Shown: one piece after another, positions 33,121 to 43,730 of the stretch | How positions within the stretch are numbered: the stretch's first letter is position 1 | How the letters are laid out: the number at the start of each line of letters is the position of its first letter | From: Rhynchospora pubera | Lineage: Eukaryota; Streptophyta; Magnoliopsida; Poales; Cyperaceae | DNA: 64,000 nt | Direction of reading: 5' to 3' | Assembly: GCA_028095005.1 (NCBI GenBank) | Contig: CM051459.1 | Span: 273,067,229 to 273,131,228 of the forward strand | The notes under the pieces: generated by a model | Seen by the model: only the letters and a program-made list of their open reading frames with translations | Databases searched by the model: none | Told to the model about the DNA's origin: nothing | Made by a program: the position numbers and the translations under genes

Positions 33121-34469
33121 CAGTTATGATATGAAATTTTGCAATAAAATCTCTGCTATACGAAAAAATTATGACATGACCCAAGGAGTATTGTATAAAA
33201 ATAAATAATTAAATAAAAGAAAAGTTTCGTTTTATGATTACTATATTTGAAAAAAAAAATTCAGATTTTACTCCTGTATTTTAAAAAAAAGAGGTCTTTA
33301 AAAATAACTTCTATATATATTATTTTTAGATAAAATGAGACCAATTTTATTTGACAATCATGACATCACATAAAAATATTTATAAAAAAAATTATAGATA
33401 TGTGCTATAAATTAGAGTGCATATCAAAGTTTGTGCAATATAAACATTATTTGGCAATCTATTGAATGGTTTGAAATCAACTGTACTACACTTTTATCTG
33501 CACTTGATGATCGAATAAATGATTTGTATATTGTACCAAATATGATACACACCTATAAACTATAGAGAACCGAACATACGCAGAAATAATAATTATTGTT
33601 GTCACGGTTATCTTAAGAAAATAGTGACCAAATATGTCCCTTCTCATTAATGAACATATTGACAAAAAAAAATTGCATGCAAGTCTCCCAATGATTTGTT
33701 ATGTTTACCCATTAGTTTATAATTTGCATTTTGATATCAATAATAGCCAATTGTGTTGATTATAAATGGTGTTCACCGAATTGGAACGCACCCATTTTTT
33801 TAAGTCGTTTCATTAGTAATTTATTACTAACCAACTCCTAGTCGCCAGTTGGCTAATTTCTCTAAAATGAATTTAGGACTAATCAAATAATATGGTGTTA
33901 AAAGCCCAAGCAAACAAATTCACTTCAAGTGATGGATAATACATGATTGAAAGCGAGAGGTAAGTGATTAGTGAGCCAATTAATTAAAAAAAGAGAAAAA
34001 TAGAGCACACACAAAAGCACGGTAGAAAACTTTTGGTCCACCCTTCCAATGGACATCCTTTTCATCAATCAAGTACATCACAGGAGAACTAACCTAACCC
34101 CAACTAAGCACTTCTGATGAGTCTTCACTAACTATAATCCAAATTGGAATATTTTCATATCAAGCCCCTGAAATATTAATCCAGGGTAAACGTCCACTAA
34201 ATTTGTATTAAAATAAAACTACACGTCCCAATCATATGCGCATAAATTAAAGAATTATAATTAAGTTTCCGTTTTGTTTTCAGATCCACCGACTGATGAT
34301 AAAGAATGACAAACTGGGCGAGTTGATTTTTTATGTTCTTAATGCATATCAGATTTTTTTTTTAGAAAAAACATGTCAATTTTTTATATGTATCTAACTG
34401 CATGGGTTTGCGATTTGAAAATGTACGAATAGTCATTCAATAAATTTTGATAGCACCGGTTTGGATAAT
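33121..34469. other. AT-rich intergenic DNA
   Basis: I see no gene, RNA or classified repeat. Confidence 0.6.
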
Positions 34470-34658
34470 GGCTCCGTTTGGATGGTTTCTTCCTGGAATA
34501 AGGAATAAGGAATAGCCACTTTTTACCAATAAATTTATTTCTAACCATCCAAACTCTTCACAAAAGTTACACACTTCCCAATAAATTTACTCCTTCCCAA
34601 TAAATTTCTTCCCTTCTTCCTTCTTCCTACCTTATTCTCAACGCATCCAAACGGAGCC
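34470..34658. mobile_element. MITE, GGCTCCGTTTGGATGG-end family, intact
   Basis: 189-bp element, ends ggctccgtttggatgg and gcatccaaacggagcc, flanked by the 3-bp duplication AAT (34467-34469 and 34659-34661). Best reference copy of this family in the window. Confidence 0.92.
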
Positions 34659-34820
34659 AATAAGATTTCGATATTAGCTAGATTTCTTCTAAACTTTTCA
34701 CCCGGCCGGCCATCTGTTTGCACATCCAAAAGTGTAATTTGTCTATAATATTTTTAGTTATTTGGTCTAAGTATTTAATTATCTCGAATAAAACCCATAT
34801 ATCTCATGAACTAATCCGTT

Positions 34821-34821
34821 A

Positions 34822-34875
<54 letters not shown>
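34821..34875. repeat. (ATT)n microsatellite
   Basis: About 18 uninterrupted trinucleotide units. Confidence 0.95.
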
Positions 34876-34876
<1 letters not shown>

Positions 34877-35132
34877 TACTATAAGATGAAGACACATAAA
34901 TTCATTTGCGAGCGGTTAAGTTAAAAAAAAAATACATGAGACAGTGACCGATCGAATTGTTGTGATACCAACTAATAACGTTTAGGATTAAGAGTATTAA
35001 AGGAACTACAAAACGTAACAATGCATTTACAAAGTGAGAAATTCAAGATTCAAGTCATATGAAAAATTAATAAGAAAAACTCAATTCATTGATAAAATTC
35101 AAAATATTTTATAAGTCTTATGTTTTACAATC

Positions 35133-35184
35133 AAGTTCAACAGCTTATACAACTTCAAAAAAAAAAAAAGTTCAACAGCTTATA
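35133..35184 (+). mobile_element. Very small poly(A) insertion scar (7-bp body)
   Basis: The perfect 17-bp repeat aagttcaacagcttata (35133-35149 and 35168-35184) flanks only caacttc and an A13 run. The repeat is long and complex, so slippage is not plausible; this is a target-primed insertion of a tail with 7 bases of body. Confidence 0.8.
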
Positions 35185-35921
35185 TACAACTATTTATTAT
35201 ATTCTAAAACACACTAAATGATCTTCTCGAGAACACTAAAAGACAAACACATATAAATGAACTACGCTATATTATTTCTCCACTATTTCCTAGACTCACA
35301 TAGGTTATTAATTAATTAAGGACAAACTTCAAGCAGATTATGCCACTTTGTATGCCAGTTTGACATTCTTCAGAGTTTTGAGAAAATCCAAAAATAATAG
35401 CTTATTTTATGATCTTTTCAGTGAACCGTGATTAACTTCAATCTCACGCCGTATATTATGATAAAAAATATACTAGCAAATTGTCAATCCGACTATAAAA
35501 TTAAGAACATTGCTGATCCAAATAAATCAGTTTTTACTTAGACCAATATAAATATGGATTTAAATAGGCTTTTATTTGACCCAAAATTAATTCCTCATAA
35601 CCTGAAATGATCAATATAATAAGTTAATAACCGAGTAATCAATATTTATGTGAACATCTCTCTGAGGAGTTTTATCTTTATTCAGCTGACAGGCTTTCTT
35701 TTCATTAAAATGTGAAGAAATTAAAATTAATTTAGAATTTAGAATGTGGAATGTTTATATCCCTCCAAAAATTGTCTTTTTGCAATATGGGTCCATTCAA
35801 TAAATTCAAATTTATGCAAGGATATATAACCAAAATAATCGATCTAAAAATGTACAAGCAAGCGTTGAGACCAAAGGTCGGTTAATTTGGAGACCGACCA
35901 AAGGCCAGAGCCCCTAAAACT
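35185..35921. promoter_or_regulatory. Upstream region of the ERF gene with TATA box
   Basis: AT-rich. A TATA element (gatatataac, about 35821-35830) lies about 95 bp before the ERF start codon, a normal plant spacing. No other feature. Confidence 0.5.
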
Positions 35922-36422
35922 ATGGAGACGGAGAGATGCTCCTCAAGTAATGGTCTTGCGAACCTCAAACCTCCATCTCCAAAGTCACAGCCTCCTTCCA
36001 TGACCATGAAGGACCTCAAGCAGCAACAGAAGCAGCAAAAGCCGCCAAAGCAATACCGAGGGGTTCGCATGCGCAAGTGGGGCAAGTGGGTAGCCGAGAT
36101 AAGGGAGCCGAACAAGCGGTCTCGTATCTGGCTTGGATCATACTCGACTGCTGTAGCTGCTGCACGAGCATACGACACAGCTGTTTTTTATCTCAGAGGT
36201 CGCTCGGCACGTCTCAACTTTCCGGATGATCTTGAGGTTGGAATTTTATCAACTGCCGAGGAAAAAGGAGCTGAGGGTATGTCAGCTGCCGTGATAAGGA
36301 AGAAAGCGGCAGAGGTCGGGACGAGAGTCGATGCACTTATTTCGCAACAGAAGGAGAAACATAGGATTAAAAATCCTGATCTTAATCAGGCACCAAGCCC
36401 TGACAGCTCTGATGTTGATTAA
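35922..36422 (+). CDS. AP2/ERF transcription factor, DREB-type (group II-like) with C-terminal EAR motif
   Basis: Single exon, 166 residues, nuclear DNA-binding regulator. The AP2 domain (about 45-102) starts YRGVRMRKWGKWVAEIREP and includes RIWLGSYSTAVAAARAYD and LRGRSARLNFPD. Val in KWVAEI and the whole block are typical of DREB-subfamily proteins related to ERF008-ERF011, which bind DRE/GCC-like elements. Near the C-terminus is DLNQAP (153-158), a DLNxxP EAR motif that recruits TOPLESS/SAP18-type corepressors in this group, so a repressor is likely. A Gln/Lys-rich stretch (about 30-43) precedes the AP2 domain. No intron, normal for the family. The first ATG is the only one placed correctly for a full-length protein. 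Confidence 0.95.
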   Translation: METERCSSSNGLANLKPPSPKSQPPSMTMKDLKQQQKQQKPPKQYRGVRMRKWGKWVAEIREPNKRSRIWLGSYSTAVAAARAYDTAVFYLRGRSARLNFPDDLEVGILSTAEEKGAEGMSAAVIRKKAAEVGTRVDALISQQKEKHRIKNPDLNQAPSPDSSDVD

Positions 36423-37351
36423 GCAGTGGCCGGCCGGAATGATTAGTCGAGAACCGACAAAGAGGTGGTAGTACTAGTAGTCGTTATTTCTTTTGCCTTT
36501 TTTTTTTTGTTTTCTCTATCTTTTTAATTTTTAACTAGCTAGTTTGTGCTGTAGTTCCACGGGTGCAATGTAAATTTCTCCCTGTAGAGTCTGTTTAAAC
36601 TGGAAAGTCATCCCAACGGATCATGTCCTTTGCAAATTTGCTTAAGAGTTGAAGTATGCAAAATATCATATATGAGTCAAATTTCACGAAGAAAGTAATC
36701 AAAGTATATGCATATGTTTGTCCAAATAATTATTCGGTTTGGTTTTTGTTGCTTTTTTCTTTTCTTTTTAAGGTAATAACTTTGTACTATCAGCGGGCGA
36801 AGTGAGTAATTTAATTAGTTATAGCCAGATAATTGAACGCTATATGCATAATAATTAAGCATTATCTTTTGCAGAGGGAATGTAATGTTTTGATTAGTTT
36901 TGTTTTGGTTGGGGGTTGTTGAGCAAACCCTGTTGTTGGAAAACAATCAGTGAAGCGAGTTCGACTGTGTGTGGGGATAATGTGATGATGTGCGTGTGGA
37001 AGAGAAGAATGAAAAGGAAGAGGGAAAGAGAATTGAGGAGTCGCCATCAGTACTCAGTAGTGCCAAAGAATTTGGCAACTGGGTTGAGGAATGATAGGGA
37101 GGTGGGTCGGTGATCGGCGGCTATTTTAGTCCTTATTATGACATGAATACTTTATTAATTAATTAGTCTCTTCCTTTTCTCTCAATTAAGCTGTAATTTT
37201 GTTGTCGGCTTATTGGAGTTCAGAGAAATCGCCAGGAAATTCATCATCAATACTCTAATCAATTTTGCCACTTCTGCCGCCAATTCGGAAATTCTCATTA
37301 GTCTGACTAATGAGTATCCCTATAAAATTTTTACTATCCGTAATATAACAA
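36423..37351. other. 3' flank of the ERF gene and intergenic DNA
   Basis: The ERF 3' UTR probably extends past 36590. A short frame at 36916-37113 (+) has no family resemblance and is not called. Confidence 0.6.
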
Positions 37352-38540
37352 GGAGCCGTTTGTATCGTTTAGGAATTTAAGAAAGTTGCAATTCCTAGGA
37401 ATAAATTTATGAGATAATTAGTTTTATGTCACTATGAATTTTGTCAATTACAAAAATATCATTCTTAAATTGCTAATTAAATTTATGTCATTATAAAATT
37501 GCTAAAATTAGTTTTATGTCATTATTTCTCTAAAAACATACTAAATTCTAGATATGCCATTACCAAATATGTCATTAATATTTCTTAATGACCAAATTAT
37601 CCTTCGTTAAAAATAAACCCTAGAAAAACAAAAAATGACGGCGCTTATGAAAAAGTAATATATAACAAGGTTATTAAGATCACTTATAACAAGGTTATAT
37701 ATACAAACCCTGGGAATAGCTGATGTCAAGATTATAATTGTTGGAACGGCTTTCTATTCATTAAAATGCTACTCATATAACATGTGGAATTGCTAAAATA
37801 TTGAAAAAAAAATTTCTCCTTCACAATATACTTCTTTCGGTGATTTACTCATTTACATAAGATCACTTAATATTATGTATTTAGTAATAAAGAAATTTTA
37901 TTTTTTTTTCCGTGATCAGTTATAGAAAAGTATTATAGTTTAATTTTATGTATTCCACAATTAATTTTGTTGCCTTAGTGGAGTATAATCAAGTCTACAA
38001 AGAGCATTATAATATGGTCCATAAGTACATAAGAGAAATAAAATCGGCACCAAAAGATTTTTGTGAATAAATCTTAAAAACTTAATCCTTTTTTTGTTCG
38101 AAAATTAGAATTATGCTATTGTGAGATGACTAATTAGATCTATGTCACATTTTTATGCACCAATAGCATATTATAAATTTGTTATCTTGAGAGTGACATG
38201 AAACTAATTGTTAATGATTTATAATGGCAAAAAAACAATTATATTTTTGTTATGGCATATTACCATTTTTTTTTTATAGTGGCATGATTAAAAGGGTAAA
38301 ATTGTCATATAATTGTTCGATGGCAAAAAAATAATTTTTATTATTTTATAGTGGTAAAAAAATAATTTGTCGTTTAGTGATGGCATATCACTAATTTCGA
38401 ATATTTGCAATGGCATAAATCTAAATCACCCTAAATTTATTGGGAAGTGTGTAATTTTGTGAAGAGTTTGGATTGTTTATAATAAATTTATGATAGGAAG
38501 ATGAAATTTCCCAAAATCCCATGGGGATCCAAAAGGACCC
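37352..38540. mobile_element. MITE split by a nested Mutator-like element
   Basis: The left end ggagccgtttgtatcg (37352) and right end ggatccaaaaggaccc (to 38540) are those of the GGCTCC/GGGTGC MITE group, and the sequence after 38441 continues with gggaagtgtgtaattttgtg as in other copies. Removing the nested element and one copy of its duplication leaves 159 bp, the normal size. Confidence 0.8.
37411..38431. mobile_element. Non-autonomous Mutator-like element, 1,021 bp, 9-bp TSD
   Basis: A perfect 9-bp duplication TAAATTTAT (37402-37410 and 38432-38440) flanks the element, the hallmark size for Mutator-like elements. Ends are imperfect inverted repeats: gagataattagttttatgtc at left, and ggtgatttagatttatgcc as the complement of the right end. 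Variants of ttagttttatgtcattat / ataatggcataaaact recur inside near both ends. No coding frame. It sits inside an older MITE. Confidence 0.85.
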
Positions 38541-39833
38541 AAAATAAGTACGAGAGAAGAACTCATATCCCCCGGTGGAAAATTCCATATTTTTAACATG
38601 GAATCTAAGATATATATTAAATTCCGTGATTCTTTCCTTTAATTATTTTATCGCTATTTGCATTTTCTTATTTTGACCGCAATAATTTTATTTAAAAATA
38701 TTTTTTTAAATAAATTAAAAATAATCGTATCAATCATTATTTAATTAAGAAATAAATATATTTGAAATTTTAATGTAGATATATTTAGAAATCTAAAATA
38801 TTCCATGTTTAATTATAGAAAAAAAATCCTCCTACGACATACGACTTGAACTCTCAAATTTTCGCTGATTGATGGATTTAAATTTACTTTTGGCAAGTTT
38901 TTTTTGCCATAAATTTTATACCAAATTTATATGATGATTTTCTAAGACTGAAATTGTTAATTTTGAATTTATAAGTTTTTATCTAGAAATTTCGGCAAAT
39001 TTTTTACGGGAGATTTTTTATATTTTACATCAGAAATTTTGACATGTTTGACGAAATAGATTGAATTATTCTTTTATCTAAAAAATATAGACCATGTCTA
39101 GTTTCATTTCATTTCATTAAAAATTCACGATAAAAAAATGAACGGATTTGGAAATTCTCATGTAATTAGATTCAAAGAATTTTTGTAAAATCAATTGAAT
39201 TGAAATGAAATCTATATAAAAAAAAAACATTTTGACCTAGGCCAATCTTACCAAAATCGACTTTTTTTAAAAAAAAATTGTCTTACTTATATATCAGTGA
39301 TAAAATTGATTACTAATTTTATTTCAGACCATTCATAGTTTCAATACTGCGAGCAAAAGTGATAAATATCAAAGTTTAAAAAAGAGAGAGAGAATCGTCG
39401 ACGAATGACGATGTGAATCTTCTTTTCCTTCATGTCTTAACTGTGAGACCAAAAATTGATCTGCAATATTAACATTTTTTTGTTATCTTCCTATCGAATT
39501 ATAAGATAAGAAATTTCCGAGTAATTTTATTGGTCGAGGACATGTTACTATGTTTGTCAGTTACAAAAATTAAGATTCTCTGGTTCGTACATTAAAAATG
39601 CACTTTATTTTCGTAACTGTCGTTAACTCGTTATATACTTGAGTGATAATCAAACCTCAATCAAGCTCTAACAAGAAAGTCAGACAATTTTCATATTTTA
39701 CAGAATAAAAAAAAAATAAGGTCTCGTATTGATATCGAAATATGAATTTTTTTAAAAAAATTAAGCCAGCTATACACGAGAGTAATCATTGAACAACAAC
39801 CAAACAACTATTCCTCAATAAAAAATGAACTAT
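38541..39833. other. AT-rich intergenic DNA
   Basis: No gene or classified repeat found. Confidence 0.6.
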
Positions 39834-39990
39834 GGGTGCGTTTGGATAGGTGTGGGAAGAAGGGAAGAAGAGAAGAAATGGGAAGAAGTATTGGGAAGTG
39901 TGTAACTTTGTGAAGAGTTTGAATTGTTTATAATTTTTTTTCTTCTCATCTTCCTTCTTCCTCTTCTTCTTCTCTCATCCAAACGCACCC
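39834..39990. mobile_element. MITE, GGGTGCGTTTGGATAGG-end family
   Basis: 157 bp, ends gggtgcgtttggatagg and catccaaacgcaccc, flanked by TAT (39831-39833 and 39991-39993). It carries the shared inner motif gggaagtgtgtaactttgtg. Confidence 0.92.
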
Positions 39991-40314
39991 TATAATATAA
40001 ATGTGAACCTCAGCCGAGCTATTTCGACTAGCGTTTTAATAAGATGAGCTCAGACAATGGATGCGTATTTCAATTAGCATTAATAAGGTTATTTAATTCG
40101 AACCATTACATATAAATTTGATGTTTGAAATTAAGATATTTAATCATTATAGAAATATTTAATACATGACAAAGATGGACTATATTCAAATTTTATCCGT
40201 GAAAAATTAGCAAACTGAAAAAAATAATGGAAGATGGACTATAATTTTTGCACATCACTTTTTGACCAAATACTCAATCTCGATATTAGCATGTTATAAC
40301 TTATAATATTTTTG

Positions 40315-40515
40315 GGAGAACGCACGAACAGGGCGAACAGTTGGTTCGCGAATTTTTAGTTCCCCACCCAACGAACATTTAGTTCCCCAAAAAAGTTAAA
40401 ATTAGGAATTGGGCTTTATTCTCAATTCGTGAACTGCAATTCCTTGTTTGGTTCCTGCACCCATCCTCCTGTTCGCGAACTACCTTGTTCGCTAGCGTGC
40501 CAAACACACTCTCAG
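40315..40515. mobile_element. Probable MITE-like repeat rich in TTCGCGAA motifs, copy 1
   Basis: A segment with several palindromic ttcgcgaa/gttcg words and repeated agttcccc, ending in gccaaacacactc. It resembles 40755-40945. The ends are not clear enough to give a duplication. Confidence 0.5.
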
Positions 40516-40754
40516 TGAATTATTGTTCGTCCAATGAAACCAACGTCTTCGAGAGCAGAGGAGGAAATTAAAGTAGACAATAAAGGATTTCTTATAATTT
40601 TATTTCATCTTGTTTACTAATTAGCTATATATTAGCGATCACTAGGTTGTAAAAAATTCAAATACTTATTACTAGTTCGGGTTGTTTATATGGATTTGGC
40701 TGTAAATAGATCGAATGAACCTGATTGCAGGTTAATATAATTAAATGTAGCGTA

Positions 40755-40945
40755 ATGCTAGACACTAGTTCGCGAGCTAGTAGTTCGCGAACAACTCTAG
40801 TTCGCGAGTGCCAAACAACCCATGAACTGGCGCGAACAAATAATTGTGGGTTTGTTCTTAGTTCCTAGATTTTGGGGAACTAGAGAAGTTGTTCGTGAAC
40901 AAGATGTTCATCCCTTGTTCACCATTATGTTCCCAAACACACCCA
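40755..40945. mobile_element. Probable MITE-like repeat rich in TTCGCGAA motifs, copy 2
   Basis: Contains three agttcgcgag/ttcgcgaac words and ends cccaaacacaccc, like copy 1. Boundaries approximate. Confidence 0.5.
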
Positions 40946-41547
40946 GATGTATTTAATCCTCCGTTGTATTGGTAGTCTTTTGTAATTCTAAAAAGTATAT
41001 ACCTTGATGTCTTTATTTGTGTTTCGACTTTCTTGACGTATGGTAGTATTCGATATACCTTTAAAATCAAACTTACTCCAGACATGTAACTATCGTTTTA
41101 CCATAATTCAAATTCAATTCTTTTCCTCTTTATTTTTTTACTTATTCTTTTGAGTAAAATTTTGCTGGTTGGTAGACACTCCCGGTAAACTCATTCTCTA
41201 AACATCTTTCACAAAATTTCCATACATCTTAGAATGCACATTTTCTTGCGTCGGTCAACACTTCTTTATTGCATTGATACAAATTTGGACATTGTAACAC
41301 GCAAGTACCTATTTAGTTGAAAGAAATTATTAACTGTTATAAGATTCTGAATTTCTGATTGAATCAAACGTGTTTTGGCAGATCTCAAACAATTGCCTTG
41401 ATCTTCCAAACTCATTTTTCAAAACCTTCAAAATGCATACTTGATTACAATGTACAATTGAGTATTGAGCTATGCAATTTCGAGATAAAGTTGGAAAAAA
41501 TAATTATAGATGCTTAGGGAGACTTAGAGAATAATTATAATATTTTA

Positions 41548-41702
41548 GGCTCCATTTGGATGCGTTGAGAATAAGATAGGAAAAAGAAAAAAGGGAAGAA
41601 ATTTATTGGAAATGGGTAAATTTATTGGGAAGTGTGTAACTTTTGTGAAGAGTTTGGATGGTTAGAAATAAATTTATTGGTAAAAAGTGATTATTCCTTA
41701 TT
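41548..41702. mobile_element. MITE, GGCTCC-end family, truncated
   Basis: Begins ggctccatttggatgcgttgagaa and runs in reverse orientation relative to the copy at 34470, through gtaaaaagtgattattcctt. The last 25 bp or so, including the second terminal repeat, is missing. Confidence 0.8.
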
Positions 41703-43730
41703 CATCATCTATATATATCTATATATATATCATGCCATTATACATCTTTCGTTAAATTTTCTCTCTATTCGCCTCTTCGTGTCGCAGAGCCTAGACGAAT
41801 AAAAAAGTTAGGAAATGGTTCGAACCTTAACAAAGTTCTAATTTTCGCATCCGAAAGTAATAAAATGACCTAGCTAGTTGATCCGAGTCATTTTCCAGTG
41901 ACTTGTTTACTTTCTTTTCTTTTTTATTAGAAAAACAGCTTTTTCAGGCGCACCCAACACTATTAGGTTAGCGTCTTAGCGATAAACATAGAGGACTAAG
42001 AGGCGAAAATATTGATACAAGGATATGAGGTTGTTGGGTGACAGTAACGACAACATATTGTTTATAGGAAAGTTTTTATATTTCACAAAGTTAGATCTGC
42101 TTTTGTGACTTTGAAGAAGCAGCTTAGTTTTGAGATTTCAAAAGGCAATTAAGCGTTTACATTTTAGAAGGAAAAATTATAGATTTTTGGAGTTGTAAAA
42201 ATAAATTTGAAATTTTTATATTTTAGAAGGAGAAATACGATATTTCGAATTCTGAATTACAAAATATTTTTGAAAAATTCTGCCATTACATGGGCTAAAA
42301 TCTAGACGCTTTATTTAAACTCTAATCAAGTAACAACCATTCATCATTCTAATTAAATGGTCTAGATTTAGACCCATATGGAAAAAAAAAATATCCATGG
42401 CAGAATTACTTTTATGTTTATGAGTTATAACAAAACAATAGAATAGAGGAGTTAATATAAGAAATGCTACGTACTACGGTCAAAGCATATGGAGAGAGGG
42501 TTCAAACCCAACCATATCTCATTATGAAAATTTCAAACGACCAATTTGAACTATCCGATGTAATCTTTATATTGAATCTCCTTATCGATTAAATTTTATA
42601 TATATATTTTAAATTTTTTACTATTTTTGTTTCAAAATTTTGAAAATTAGAATTAGTTTTGGATATATCCTTCAATGACAACAATATTTTAAAATCTTAA
42701 AAAAATTCTTAAAAATTTAAATATATATTAAATTTGGTCAGTAAGGGAATTTCAATATAAAGTTCATTAGACGGTTAGGATATGTTGCTTGAAGATGTCA
42801 TATTGAAATATAGTCGGATTTGATGAAATCATATGTCCATATTGCTTTGATCGTAGCAATTTTTTTTTCATATAATAAATAATATATTGTTTTTTAATCA
42901 AATAATATCCAAAAAGAGGGGCATGGGAAGCAGGGCGAAACCAAAATTTGCGGATAAAATATGCCGAGTCGTAGAGAGGTCCGACTTTAATCTGGACCGA
43001 GCAGGTCTGACACATACATCGGATAATTATATTAACATTATTATATTATTTAACATTTCACATTTAAAAAAATTTCTCGACATAGACTTGACCTATGCGG
43101 CTATGCCCCCCATTCGGGCTTTTCACTAACCCAAAAGGCTATTTGTAGAATAGGGAAGAATAATTTTAGAAGCAGTATCAGATATAACTTTTTTTTTTTT
43201 GCATAAATTCATTGACGGAATTACAATAATATTTCTATTTTCAAAAAGTCATCAAATTAGTCCAAATTTTAATCGCGCAAATTTACAAGTATTATCTTAA
43301 CATATTTATTAGATTATTACAACTATAAAAAATCTGAACACGTGTCAAGTAGTTTAAAGCGTGGTCAAACAAAATGACAACATCCATCGTGTAATTCGTG
43401 TTACTTGAAAGAAAGAAACTGGTCTGGTCTCAATGGTGGATGCGCGCGGAGCAGTGTATCAGCTCTAGATCTATCTCCTCTGCGATAGATCTACGATTCT
43501 ACGAATCTACGATTTTTCAAACCGAACCCAATAATACCCGGCCTCCGCGCTTCCCTTCCCCCCAAAATCTGTTCCTCGCCGTCTCTCCATACCCACATTC
43601 TCTCTCTCTCTCCTCTCCCGCGCGCGCCGTTTTGTGCTCTCTCTAAAATTTACACGAATGCCACCAGGGAGGCCAAGAGCGGCGCAAGCGAGCTGAGAGG
43701 GAGCTGAGATTAGGGTTCCGGTGGGGAGAG
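41703..43730. promoter_or_regulatory. Intergenic DNA and 5' region of the E(z)-type gene
   Basis: AT-rich to about 43380. From about 43430 the sequence becomes GC-richer, with a CT-rich stretch (43597-43618) and a gcgcgcgcc block: a plausible 5' UTR/core promoter for the gene starting at 43731. No other gene found. Confidence 0.5.

Noticed and set aside
37402..38440. A low-copy AT-rich gene or ncRNA between the two MITE halves
   Set aside because: The 9-bp duplication and matching inverted ends show a Mutator-like element instead.
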